NCBI RefSeq assembly: GCF_014230055.1
Contig: NZ_JACHVA010000133.1
Span: 1 to 40,051, forward strand
Length of the DNA: 40,051 bases
Reading direction: 5' to 3'
Source: Puniceicoccus vermicola
Lineage (GTDB): Bacteria; Verrucomicrobiota; Verrucomicrobiia; Opitutales; Puniceicoccaceae
Shown: in pieces, positions 33,303 to 40,051 of the stretch
How positions within the stretch are numbered: the stretch's first letter is position 1
Layout of the letters: each line of letters opens with the position of its first letter
Made by a program: the position numbers and the translations under genes
Notes under the pieces: generated by a model
Told to the model about the DNA's origin: nothing
The model's input: the letters and a program-made list of their open reading frames with translations, nothing else
Databases searched by the model: none

Positions 33303-34184
33303 ATGGCCTCCGCGCGTCCTGATCCCCACGAAACCTCCTCCCCCTCGGATTGGAAGGCGATTCATCCTCTTCTCGAGCGCTGCGCCATCGGCCCCCCTCA
33401 AGGTAGACGCGGCACCTTTCCCGGCGTCCTCTACACCATCTGCCAGATGCTACGGGGCTCGGTCGTCATGGAAAAGGACGGTTGCCGCGTCGAGGCCACA
33501 GCCAAAGATCCGGTCTGGATTCTCACCACCCCCGGGACCCGTACTCAGCATTTTTCCGAGGACGCCGAAATCATCTCCATCCATTTCGCTCCGGGCAACT
33601 CCGCCAACGGTGCCGAATGGAAAGGCCCGCCCATCGCTTGTGCCCAAACGGATGAAGCCTCTCGCCAAAGCCTCGAGAACCTCTGCACCCACCCCGCGGT
33701 CGCGCGTCTGAGCTTTGAGGAGCAAATCAACTTTGGCAGACTGGAATGGCAGCTCGACGAGTACCTCCAACTGCAAATCCTCACCCTCAACCTCTTTCGC
33801 CAAGCTCTCCGTCTCGCCGCCACAGTCGACCAACGATTCGAAATTCCCACAATCGAAGATCCCCGCGTGCGCTCCAGCCACCGCTACCTCGCCGGGCTCG
33901 ACATCCGCCAATCTTTTTCCCGCAACGATCTCGCCCTCCGCGCCGGCATCACCGCCGGCCAACTCGACCGTCTCTGGCGCCGGGAACTCGGCCTCACCCC
34001 CAATCAGTTCCGCGATCAGCAACGCCTTACCCACGCCTGCGAACAACTCCGCCAGGCAGACATCCCCATCAAAGCCATCGCCGCCGACCTAGGCTTCGTC
34101 CACCTCTCCCAATTCTCCAACTGGTTCCACACCCGCCACGGCGAATCCCCAAGAAGCTACCGCAAACGCCCCGGCACCAACTAA
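33303..34184 (+). CDS. AraC-family transcriptional regulator 2
   Basis: This 293-residue regulator has an N-terminal cupin-like sensor (WILTTPGTRTQHFSEDAEIISIHF) and a C-terminal double HTH cited by its cores: LALRAGITAGQLDRLWRREL and LGFVHLSQFSNWFHTRHGE, then SPRSYRKR. The sensor block matches AraC 1 (PGTSERQFSEDARILSIHF), so the two are paralogues. It stands alone between two repeat arrays, so the target genes cannot be named from context. ATG 33303 directly follows a perfect 9-bp inverted repeat. The second half is noticeably rich in C, with a strong third-position bias compared with AraC 1. Confidence 0.9.
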   Translation: MASARPDPHETSSPSDWKAIHPLLERCAIGPPQGRRGTFPGVLYTICQMLRGSVVMEKDGCRVEATAKDPVWILTTPGTRTQHFSEDAEIISIHFAPGNSANGAEWKGPPIACAQTDEASRQSLENLCTHPAVARLSFEEQINFGRLEWQLDEYLQLQILTLNLFRQALRLAATVDQRFEIPTIEDPRVRSSHRYLAGLDIRQSFSRNDLALRAGITAGQLDRLWRRELGLTPNQFRDQQRLTHACEQLRQADIPIKAIAADLGFVHLSQFSNWFHTRHGESPRSYRKRPGTN

Positions 34185-34531
34185 CCACCGACCACCGACT
34201 CCTCCCCCTGCATGCAGGGGAGGTGCTTCCATAGGAAGCGGAGGGGTTCCCGTCCACCGCCCACCGACAACCGACTCACCGACAACCGACTCACCGTCCA
34301 CCGACTCACCGACTCCTCCCCCTGCGAGCAGGGGAGGTGCTTCCATAGGAAGCGGAGGGGTTCCCGTCCACCGCCCAACGACAACCGACTCACCGTCCAC
34401 CGACTCACCGCCCACCGATAACCGAAAAACTGAAGCACCCGGTAAGTCCGACTTATGATTTTCAACCGGAGAGGAACGCCAATTGCTTCAAACCGCAACC
34501 TGTGTAGAATACAATGGTGAGGAGAAAATGA
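34185..34531. repeat. Two direct copies of a two-hairpin REP-like unit plus ACCGACTC microrepeats
   Basis: GACTCCTCCCCCTGC starts at 34197 and again at 34311. Each copy has a hairpin CTCCCCCTGC..GCAGGGGAG, a second hairpin GCTTCC-ATA-GGAAGC, then GGAGGGGTTCCCGTCC. Between and after the copies run short repeats of ACCGACAACCGACTC and ACCGTCCACCGACTC. The plan is the same as the inverted pair at 9283-9408. No gene is supported; the region from about 34430 is AT-richer and probably holds the promoter of the next gene. Confidence 0.75.
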
Positions 34532-35929
34532 ATGAACATCAGCAGCAAAGCAGATGAAACCGGTGCCCGCGGGTGGTCGCGGATTCCCAGTGTTTTCGGA
34601 ATCCAGAAGCGCACCCCAGCCGAGAAAGAGCAACAATCGCGCGAGCGCCACCTCCGGTCAATCCGCGAGGTGATCACCGCCTGTATCGAAGAGCGTGGCG
34701 GTCGGGTGGCCGCTTCGTTGTCAGCCGCGAAACTAGCGCAGCAATACCAAAAGTGGGACGATGCGGAGAAGGACATCTTCTACCACCTACTCCTCCACGA
34801 ATTTGATTGTGACGGGAAGAAAATCCGCGAGGCAGCCCAAAGTCTCTGCGAGACTCCGGAGGAACAAGTCCCTGAGAAGGCCTCTAGCCTCCGATCGCAA
34901 CTAACGCCTCCGCGGGTCGAACTCTTCCGCCAATGGACGATGATGCCGGCCGGAGTAAAGTTTCTCGTCGATCTTCGGGCAGACCTTCTGCCGGCAAAGA
35001 AAGAAAATCCCGACCTCAAACGTCTCGATAACGACCTCAAAGAAATCCTCAAGTCCCTCTTCAACGTCGGCATTCTGAAACTACAGCCCATGGGCTGGAA
35101 CTCACCAGCGGCCCTGCTGGAGAAATTGATCCGCTACGAGGCCGTCCACGAGATCCAAAGCTGGGACGACCTCCGCAACCGGCTGGATAATGACCGCCGC
35201 TGCTTTGGCTTCTTTCACCCGAACATGGCCGAAGAGCCCCTGATTTTCGTCGAAGTCGCCCTTTGCCGCGGCATCGCCGAAAGCGTCCACACCCTTCTCG
35301 ACACCGAGGCCAAAGTCCTCGATCCGGATTCCGCTGACACCGCTGTCTTCTTCTCCATCTCCAACACGCAGAAAGGATTAGCCGGAATCCCTTTCGGGAG
35401 TTTTCTCATCAAGCAAGTCGTCGACCGGCTTCAACATGACCTGCCGAACATCAAACGGTTCATCACTCTATCGCCCATTCCTGGATTCCGCAATTGGTTG
35501 GAAGGTGAAGAAGCTCCTCAATTCATCTCCCAGATCGATCCAAAAATCCTCGCCGCGGCCGGGATCCATGATCCCGAAGATGTCCCCGCATTCTTCCAGA
35601 ACTTCGACTGGGGCCAAGCCGACAAAGCGGATGAAGCCGTCCAGACCCTTCTCCGGGGCCTAGCCTTTCACTATCTCACCGAAGCCAAACGCCCCGGACG
35701 TGAAACAGCCCTGGACCCAGTGGCTCACTTCCACATCAGCAACGGCGCCCGCATCGAGCAACTCAACTGGGCCGCCAACGTCTCCGACCGAGGACTCCGC
35801 GAATCCTTCGGCCTCATGGTCAACTACCGCTATAAACTCGAACGCATCGAGAAACACCACGAGGACTACGCCAGCAAAGGCCTCATCCACACCTCGAGGC
35901 AACTAAAGCCCCTCCGCCTCAAATCATAA
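34532..35929 (+). CDS. Malonyl-CoA decarboxylase
   Basis: This 465-residue enzyme converts malonyl-CoA to acetyl-CoA and CO2. An N-terminal helical domain (about 40-170) is followed by a GNAT-like catalytic domain. Conserved blocks include CFGFFHPNMAEEPLIFVEVAL, cited by its core HPNMAEEPLIFVEVAL, FFSISNTQKGLAGIPFGSFL, FITLSPIPGFRNWL and the late DPVAHFHISNGARIEQLNW. The Ser in SISNTQ/SPIPGF and the His in PVAHFHISNGA correspond to the catalytic Ser and His of the family. GAGGAG six bases upstream supports ATG 34532. In many bacteria it lies with a malonyl-CoA synthetase and a dicarboxylate transporter; neither is present here. Confidence 0.93.
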   Translation: MNISSKADETGARGWSRIPSVFGIQKRTPAEKEQQSRERHLRSIREVITACIEERGGRVAASLSAAKLAQQYQKWDDAEKDIFYHLLLHEFDCDGKKIREAAQSLCETPEEQVPEKASSLRSQLTPPRVELFRQWTMMPAGVKFLVDLRADLLPAKKENPDLKRLDNDLKEILKSLFNVGILKLQPMGWNSPAALLEKLIRYEAVHEIQSWDDLRNRLDNDRRCFGFFHPNMAEEPLIFVEVALCRGIAESVHTLLDTEAKVLDPDSADTAVFFSISNTQKGLAGIPFGSFLIKQVVDRLQHDLPNIKRFITLSPIPGFRNWLEGEEAPQFISQIDPKILAAAGIHDPEDVPAFFQNFDWGQADKADEAVQTLLRGLAFHYLTEAKRPGRETALDPVAHFHISNGARIEQLNWAANVSDRGLRESFGLMVNYRYKLERIEKHHEDYASKGLIHTSRQLKPLRLKS

Positions 35930-36560
35930 TCGTACCACAGGCTGCTAGCCTGTGCGCAGTTGCGCGGCCCCAGCCCCATCGAAAACCTCACCCGAAATTA
36001 CGTGAGCTTACCGAGCATTCTCTCAGGTAGCGCGCCATGGCCTCATGGCGCACCCCGGTTCGAGCCAATCACCCCAGCCCGATGCCAAAACCAGAAATGC
36101 GGGTTGGGCCAACCCGCGCTACCTTCCGGATTCGTATCATACCTTCGCCTCCACAGAACGAATAGAGATGTCAGCTTTTTCTGCATCGATAGAAGACCGT
36201 AAGACCGATGATCGCCAACAGCGATTCACAAAATCGTACCACAGGCTGCCAGCCTGTGCGCAGTTGCGCAGCCCCAGCCCCATCAAAAACCTCACCCGAA
36301 ATTATGAAGGCTTTCCGAGCATTCTCTCAGGTAGCGCGCCATGGCCTCATGGCGCACCCCGGTTCGAGCCAATCACCCCAGCCCGATGCCAAAACCAGAA
36401 ATGCGGGTTGGGCCAACCCGCGCTACCTTCCGGATTCGTATCATACCTTCGCCTCCACAGAACGAATAGAGATGTCAGCTTTTTCTGCATCGATAGAAGA
36501 CCGTAAGACCGATGATCGCCAACAGCGATTCACAAATGTACCACAGGCTGCCAGCCTGTG
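35930..36560. repeat. Composite 302-304 bp repeat, two copies plus a partial third
   Basis: The unit starts CGTACCACAGGCTGC at 35931, repeats at 36235, and its first 20 bases appear again near 36537. Within each unit are three different perfect or near-perfect hairpins: ACAGGCT-GCC-AGCCTGT, GCGCCATG-GCCT-CATGGCGC and GCGGGTTGGGCCAACCCGC. The two full copies are almost identical, so the duplication is recent. Open frames spanning it simply translate the repeat. Confidence 0.8.
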
Positions 36561-36849
36561 TCCGCGCCAGAAGAGCCCCGCAAGAAGGCGATCCCCAAAA
36601 AAAAGGTTTTCTCCGGTAGCTTCTCCCGACAAAGGGCGATAGCGGAATCCCTATTGAGGCAGGATCTATCCGCAGATTGCGCAGATGGACAGAGATTCCC
36701 CCGACCTCTTAGTCCGAAATCTCTGAAAACTTGGGCCGTCTACAGCTCATTCCCTTTCCCTTTCTCCAGCCCCAAAAACAGCCATTCTCCTAGTTCCCGT
36801 CAGATTATTTTCGGAATGCCCAGAGCCTAGCCTCTAGGTGGGCCAGAGA
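36561..36849. other. Intergenic stretch with a degenerate repeat fragment
   Basis: No gene is supported. A CCGCAGATTGCGCAGATGG stretch near 36671 resembles a widespread short repeat (CGCAGATTACGCAGAT type). The rest is unremarkable and AT-rich toward the four-gene operon. Confidence 0.4.
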
Positions 36850-37353
36850 TCAGGACTTACGTCCCGCAACTCGACCTGTCTTGGCGAGAAGTGCTTGGAC
36901 CCTCGGTAAGGCCTCTCGCGGTTCTATCGAATCCCAAGGAATATAAAACGAAAGCCCCTTCTGAGGGACTAAGAAAACACCGCGGTCAGTTTCTTTCGAT
37001 TCAAGAAGGCCAGACAGCAGAATATAGCCATCGGAATTGTCGGATTGGATGCGGATGCGGTCATCGAAAAACTCGAACTTCACATATTTGCTTCCACCGG
37101 CGGTCAATCGCTTTTTGATCCAGCGCGACCGATAAGTCAGCGCATCGATCAGGTGAAATAGGCCTACCCCGACGACTGCAAAACCCAGGTATCGATGCCC
37201 CTCGAATCTAGTGAGAAGAATGAGACCGAGAATGATGATCAACACGCCAACTGGCACAGCAAACTTACGAAATCGAGATCTCGTAAGCATCCAATCGGAA
37301 TAATACTGAGCGAGGTATTCCCTATCGAAAGTCAGCTTGGAACGGGCGATCAT
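36850..37353 (-). CDS. YcxB-like membrane protein
   Basis: This 167-residue protein has two adjacent transmembrane helices (FAVPVGVLIIILGLILL and YLGFAVVGVGLFHLI), then a soluble part with KYVKFEFFDDRIRIQSDNSDG and GVFLVPQKGLSFYIPWDSI. The pattern of two helices followed by a beta-rich segment ending in a FxIPxxxF-like strand fits the YcxB-like family of unknown function. It is the last gene of a four-gene minus-strand operon, 16 bases after the preceding gene. No enzymatic residues are evident. Confidence 0.7.
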   Translation of the reverse strand: MIARSKLTFDREYLAQYYSDWMLTRSRFRKFAVPVGVLIIILGLILLTRFEGHRYLGFAVVGVGLFHLIDALTYRSRWIKKRLTAGGSKYVKFEFFDDRIRIQSDNSDGYILLSGLLESKETDRGVFLVPQKGLSFYIPWDSIEPREALPRVQALLAKTGRVAGRKS

Positions 37354-37369
37354 ATCTTGGTGAAAATGC

Positions 37370-37852
37370 TCAAGGGAGATGCCATTGAGCCGCGGAACAT
37401 CGCTGCGGCTGCTTTCCCTCTACCTTCTCAGGACTTGGTTTTTTTTTTCGGCTTCGGATATTTTCTACGATGAAAAAGAACCCAAATCCCACAAACGGAA
37501 TCCAACCATACATCTCTGGGCTGGAGAAATACCGCCGATCGACCAGAGCAAAACAGGCAAGACTCACCAACAAGGCGACCAGCATCGACCAGCCCAATCG
37601 TCTTCCGACCCCGTCTGTGATATGTTCAATCTCATTACCCCTACTCTTGTAGTATTCGTCCAGTAACGATCTTGCGAAGACAAACTTTTCTTTAGGCACA
37701 CCGATATCAATCTTCCTGGCGCCGTAAGCTCCGTTTACTGAGGAGCTTATTGTGCCTATTCTAGAAATCACTCTCGCATCAACCTTCGAAGATCTGAGAA
37801 GAGTAAGGATTTCTTCCTCACTATCGGGATGAACTTGACAAAGAGTTTTCAT
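37370..37852 (-). CDS. DUF2007-like domain membrane protein
   Basis: This is a 160-residue protein. The first 65 residues (EEEILTLLRSSKVDARVI, then KIDIGVPKEKFVFARSLLDEYY) look like the small ferredoxin-like DUF2007 fold, which often precedes a membrane part. Two transmembrane helices follow (LGWSMLVALLVSLACFALV and WIPFVGFGFFFIVENI). The start overlaps the GNAT stop codon by four bases (ATGA), a sign of translational coupling. The last 25 residues are basic and low in complexity. Function is unknown. Confidence 0.65.
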   Translation of the reverse strand: MKTLCQVHPDSEEEILTLLRSSKVDARVISRIGTISSSVNGAYGARKIDIGVPKEKFVFARSLLDEYYKSRGNEIEHITDGVGRRLGWSMLVALLVSLACFALVDRRYFSSPEMYGWIPFVGFGFFFIVENIRSRKKKPSPEKVEGKQPQRCSAAQWHLP

Positions 37853-38307
37853 GAGTCAGCACATCGGGGATTCGTATCGGGCGGCTGGTTCGAGTTAGTT
37901 TCAAATTCTTTGGAACGAGACATTCCTTCTTTTCTCTCCCATCCAAATTTCTCGTAAAGTCCATGTGCGTCCCGCGTCCCTAGAAGGCACTTTGTCGTTT
38001 GCAAGAGCGGATGGGAGACAATGCATGCCATCATCCATTTCCCCAATCCCTTTTTCTGAAATTCCGGAATGACGAACACGTCACCGAGCCAGGAGATGAC
38101 AACCTCGTCGGTGACCAATCGAGCAAATCCTATCTGGCGATCCAGATGGTACAAGCCAAAGCAAACGGAATTCTTGATCGCCTTTTCGATCTCGTTTCTC
38201 GTTCTCGAAGCTCCCCAGTACGAAGTCCGGAGGAATCCTTGAATCACGTCGATGTCCAACCGGGATTTGTCAGTGGATACCGTGAAGTTCTCTTTGGTCC
38301 AATTCAT
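37849..38307 (-). CDS. GNAT-family N-acetyltransferase
   Basis: This 152-residue single GNAT domain shows the family order: an N-terminal substrate helix (GFLRTSYWGASRTRNEIEKA), the strand CFGLYHLDRQIGFARLV, and the acetyl-CoA pyrophosphate loop in DVFVIPEFQKKGLGKWMM (Q-K-K-G-L-G-K). The C-terminal region has GLYEKFGWERKEG, the usual Tyr-Glu-Lys-Phe-Gly-Phe-like block. It transfers an acetyl group from acetyl-CoA to an unknown amine. It is the second gene in its operon and overlaps the next by four bases. Confidence 0.9.
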   Translation of the reverse strand: MNWTKENFTVSTDKSRLDIDVIQGFLRTSYWGASRTRNEIEKAIKNSVCFGLYHLDRQIGFARLVTDEVVISWLGDVFVIPEFQKKGLGKWMMACIVSHPLLQTTKCLLGTRDAHGLYEKFGWERKEGMSRSKEFETNSNQPPDTNPRCADS

Positions 38308-38363
38308 TATTTCTTCAAACTTCGAGATGTATCACCAAGTAGAGCGCGGAGAGGAGTTGATTC

Positions 38364-39044
38364 TTAGGCCTTTTTGCATTTTCCAGTTGGTTCGTGGTCA
38401 ATCGGAGTGAATTTCAAATCACGAGTCCATATATGGGCTTCAACGTAGGAGAAAACAAAGCTTCCCGGAGTATTCAGGCATCGCTCAATTGCCTTCTTGA
38501 TACCATATTCAACGTGAATTTCATGCAAATCCTGATAAGTGAAAAGCTTACCCCAGCAGGGCATTCTTTCTTCAGAATAATTCTCAGGAAGTGGAACTCC
38601 AAAGGCTGGTGCATCATGGTCAAAAAACTGAATCAAATGTGCGTGGTCTGGATACATGAATGTAACTTCGTCCTCGCGTAGGTCGGCTATTTCAATTCTG
38701 ACGCTTCCCGGGTTTGCATACAGACACGGGATCTCGTGGAAGTCGCCGAGCACCGCAAATACTGGTCTATGGGCAGGAGACTTTTGAAACTTCTCTTCAT
38801 ATAGCCGCATAAGCAAATCGTCGGCAGCCTTTCTCGATTTCATGAACTCCGGCCACATCTTGAATCGGCTCCATTTGATATCATTACTTAACTCAAATTC
38901 CCGAATTTTCTGCACCTCCTCGTCGTCGAGGTCACAGATGTTCAAAAATGGCCCTGCAGTCCGCTCAAAATAGTGGGTTAAATAATCCGGTATCGGATCG
39001 AGAGCCGAAGAAAACCGCGGTGGTTGGATGGATTCGTTTTTCAT
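38364..39044 (-). CDS. Conserved hypothetical protein, first gene of operon
   Basis: I do not recognise this 226-residue soluble protein. It has no signal peptide or membrane helix. Visible features are an N-terminal acidic segment (DLDDEEVQKIREFELS) and a charged helix region to about 95. A mixed alpha/beta part follows, with FAVLGDFHEIPCLYANPG, MYPDHAHLIQFFDHD and YGIKKAIERCLNTPGSFVFSYVEAHIW. The several His and Asp residues could bind metal but do not form a motif I can name. The gene lies 56 bases before the GNAT gene and is the likely operon leader, next to the degenerate recombinase region. Confidence 0.55.
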   Translation of the reverse strand: MKNESIQPPRFSSALDPIPDYLTHYFERTAGPFLNICDLDDEEVQKIREFELSNDIKWSRFKMWPEFMKSRKAADDLLMRLYEEKFQKSPAHRPVFAVLGDFHEIPCLYANPGSVRIEIADLREDEVTFMYPDHAHLIQFFDHDAPAFGVPLPENYSEERMPCWGKLFTYQDLHEIHVEYGIKKAIERCLNTPGSFVFSYVEAHIWTRDLKFTPIDHEPTGKCKKA

Positions 39045-39076
39045 TCGATTTCCCTATCGTCGAAGTCCTTTCACTC

Positions 39077-39153
39077 CTGCCTGAGGGCAGGGTTCGACTG
39101 TGGGTTCAAAGTCGAATGGTTATGGCGAATTGAACCCGCCTCGGGGCAGGCAG
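39077..39153. repeat. Interleaved inverted repeats upstream of the recombinase
   Basis: Three arm pairs are seen: outer CTGCCTG (39077-39083) with CAGGCAG (39147-39153); TTCGACT (39093-39099) with AGTCGAA (39110-39116); and GGGTTCAA (39102-39109) with TTGAACCC (39130-39137). The last two pairs interleave rather than nest, so they could form alternative or pseudoknotted structures. The role is unknown; a recombination or IS terminus site is possible. The rest of 39045-39325 has no supported gene. Confidence 0.6.
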
Positions 39154-39504
39154 CCGATTGTCCACCACCGCCTGGTTGAACGAAGCCGCTGCGCGGCAAT
39201 TTTTCAGGATGTGATCGTTTAGGAATCGGAGGGTGAAAAATGGGCCGCCAGCGGTTAAGCTGACGACCCTATGCATAATAAAAAAACTACGTCCTGTTGA
39301 GTATCAGCGTCACGCCTTCGGGTCAATGCTCCGTTTTGCGGAGTATTTGGAGTTGAAGGACTTTCGTCCCCGGACGGCGGCGAGCTACTACCGGGCGCTG
39401 CGGTTGATCGGGGAGCACTTCGGGAAGGATCCGGAGGTCTTGCCGGAGGAGGATCTTCGGAGCTTCTTCGTCTATCTGCGGCGGGACCGGAAGTGGGCGC
39501 CTAC

Positions 39505-39543
39505 CTGTCCGCCGTAGCCTTTGGCGTAGGAGGAAGAGCTGTC
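39505..39543 (+). mobile_element. Micro-insertion 1 in the recombinase, with CTGTC direct repeats
   Basis: CTGTC at 39505-39509 and 39539-39543 flank a hairpin-capable core that begins CGCCGTAGCC and ends GGCGTAGGAGGAAGAG. Deleting 34 bases joins the two reading frames exactly. The short direct repeat looks like a target-site duplication. Confidence 0.65.
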
Positions 39544-39985
39544 GGCAGTTTCTGGCGGCTGCGAAGCACTTTTACCGGGGGATGTTGGGCCGGGAGTATG
39601 CGAGCTTGGACCAGATCAAGGCTCGTGACCGGGAGACTTTGCCGACGGTGCTAACCCCGGATGAGGTGGCCCGGGTGATCTCGGCGGTGCCGCTGCTACG
39701 CTACCGTGTGCCGCTATTGCTGATCTACGCGAGCGGTCTACGAGTTCGCGAGTGCATCCACTTGACTATCGACGACATTGACGGTCCGGGGAGCCGGTTG
39801 TTCGTGCGCGACGGCAAGGGCGGAAAGGATCGCTACACGATCCTGGGCACTCCGGTCTACCGGGAACTGCGGAGTTACTGGAACCGGCACAAGAACCCGA
39901 AGTGGCTCTTTCCCGCGGTGGGACGCGGACGAGGCGACTCGGCCGGAGCGGCCTACCGCATGCACCGGGCCGACGAGCCGATGCT

Positions 39986-40037
39986 CACAGTCCCGCCGTA
40001 GGGGAATGAACGTAGTGAATCGGGAGACCCGCACAGT
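39986..40037 (+). mobile_element. Micro-insertion 2 in the recombinase, with CACAGT direct repeats
   Basis: CACAGT at 39986-39991 and 40032-40037 flank about 40 bases that begin CCCGCCGTAGG and end with the hairpin CGGG-AGA-CCCG. Deleting 46 bases restores the frame. It shares CCGCCGTAG with micro-insertion 1, so the two may belong to related repeat families. Confidence 0.6.
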
Positions 40038-40051
40038 TTGCGCACGCGCCT

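Larger units (their letters stand above)
39326..40051 (+). pseudogene. Tyrosine recombinase (integrase), disrupted and cut by window edge
   Basis: An N-terminal SAM-like core-binding domain is visible in MLRFAEYLELKDFRPRTAAS and DLRSFFVYLRRDRKWAP. It continues in another frame as RQFLAAAKHFYRGMLGREYA, then the catalytic domain TLPTVLTPDEVARVI and LLLIYASGLRVRECIHLTID, with the first catalytic Arg in SGLRVRE. The His-x-x-Arg and Tyr motifs lie beyond the edge. Two short insertions (34 bp at 39505 and 46 bp at 39986) each shift the frame. Removing each insertion with one of its flanking repeats restores the frame (KWAPTCRQFLAAAK; EPMLTVCARA). The gene resembles integrases that accompany IS91-like elements in this phylum and is presumably inactive. 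A GTG at 39233 is an alternative start. GC content is higher than in neighbouring genes. Confidence 0.85.

Noticed and set aside
36045-36642. Overlapping open frames of about 150 codons in the 302-304 bp repeat
   Set aside because: They repeat the same peptide with the DNA repeat period and cross strong hairpins; no coding signal.
36850-39153. Integron cassette array
   Set aside because: Small genes lie beside a tyrosine recombinase, but no attC-type GTTRRRY/RYYYAAC pairs were found, the genes form one overlapping operon, and the recombinase is of another type.

Overview
The window looks like a chromosomal segment of a marine or freshwater member of the Verrucomicrobiota, probably near the Opitutales/Puniceicoccales. 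This is inferred from gene content, since there is no rRNA or other taxonomic marker. The supporting signs are tandem LacI-type regulators next to carbohydrate enzymes, a giant pseudopilin-like protein in a glycosidase operon, a single-domain sulfatase, solitary AraC regulators, and many hairpin-rich intergenic repeats. Shine-Dalgarno sequences are weak at many starts.

Layout. 1-600: 5' part of an ISL3-type transposase running off the left edge. 620-1990: GIY-YIG nuclease, PagL-like lipid A deacylase and an EmrE-like SMR pump. 2458-6193: mutY and valS overlapping on the minus strand, then tRNA-Leu(CAA) on the plus strand with a terminator. 7192-9203: a YeiH-type membrane protein divergent from a LysR regulator. 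9735-12172: two exported proteins of unknown function and a NodB-type deacetylase whose 3' end is duplicated downstream. 13015-29359: carbohydrate block with a DUF4886/SGNH hydrolase, a GH2 enzyme, a secreted unknown, a 1215-residue GspK-like pseudopilin, a secreted beta-helix protein, two LacI paralogues, a GH57 enzyme, a Gfo/Idh/MocA oxidoreductase and a sulfatase. 29579-35929: tag, AraC, a FAD oxidoreductase, a second AraC and malonyl-CoA decarboxylase. 36850-39044: a four-gene minus-strand operon of small proteins. 39326-40051: a tyrosine recombinase broken by two tiny hairpin insertions and cut by the right edge.

How the genes work together. The most coherent system is at 14189-27926. 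An 18-bp palindrome (AGGTTAANCTATTAACCT) occurs between the beta-helix gene and the first lacI gene, upstream of the pseudopilin/unknown/GH2 operon, and in a weaker form between the GH57 and Gfo/Idh/MocA genes. This predicts one local regulon under one or both LacI paralogues that couples extracellular polysaccharide attack, a surface pseudopilus-like component and intracellular processing.

Almost every long non-coding stretch is filled with hairpin repeats. Three intergenic families are visible: AGCTGAAGCT/AGCTGGAAGCT units with periods of about 104-106, 279 and 120-163 bp; a two-hairpin GACTCC...GGTTCC unit at 9.3 kb (inverted pair) and 34.2 kb (direct pair); and a 302-304 bp composite unit at 35.9-36.5 kb. 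A fourth type appears as single insertions inside the recombinase gene, each flanked by a short direct repeat.
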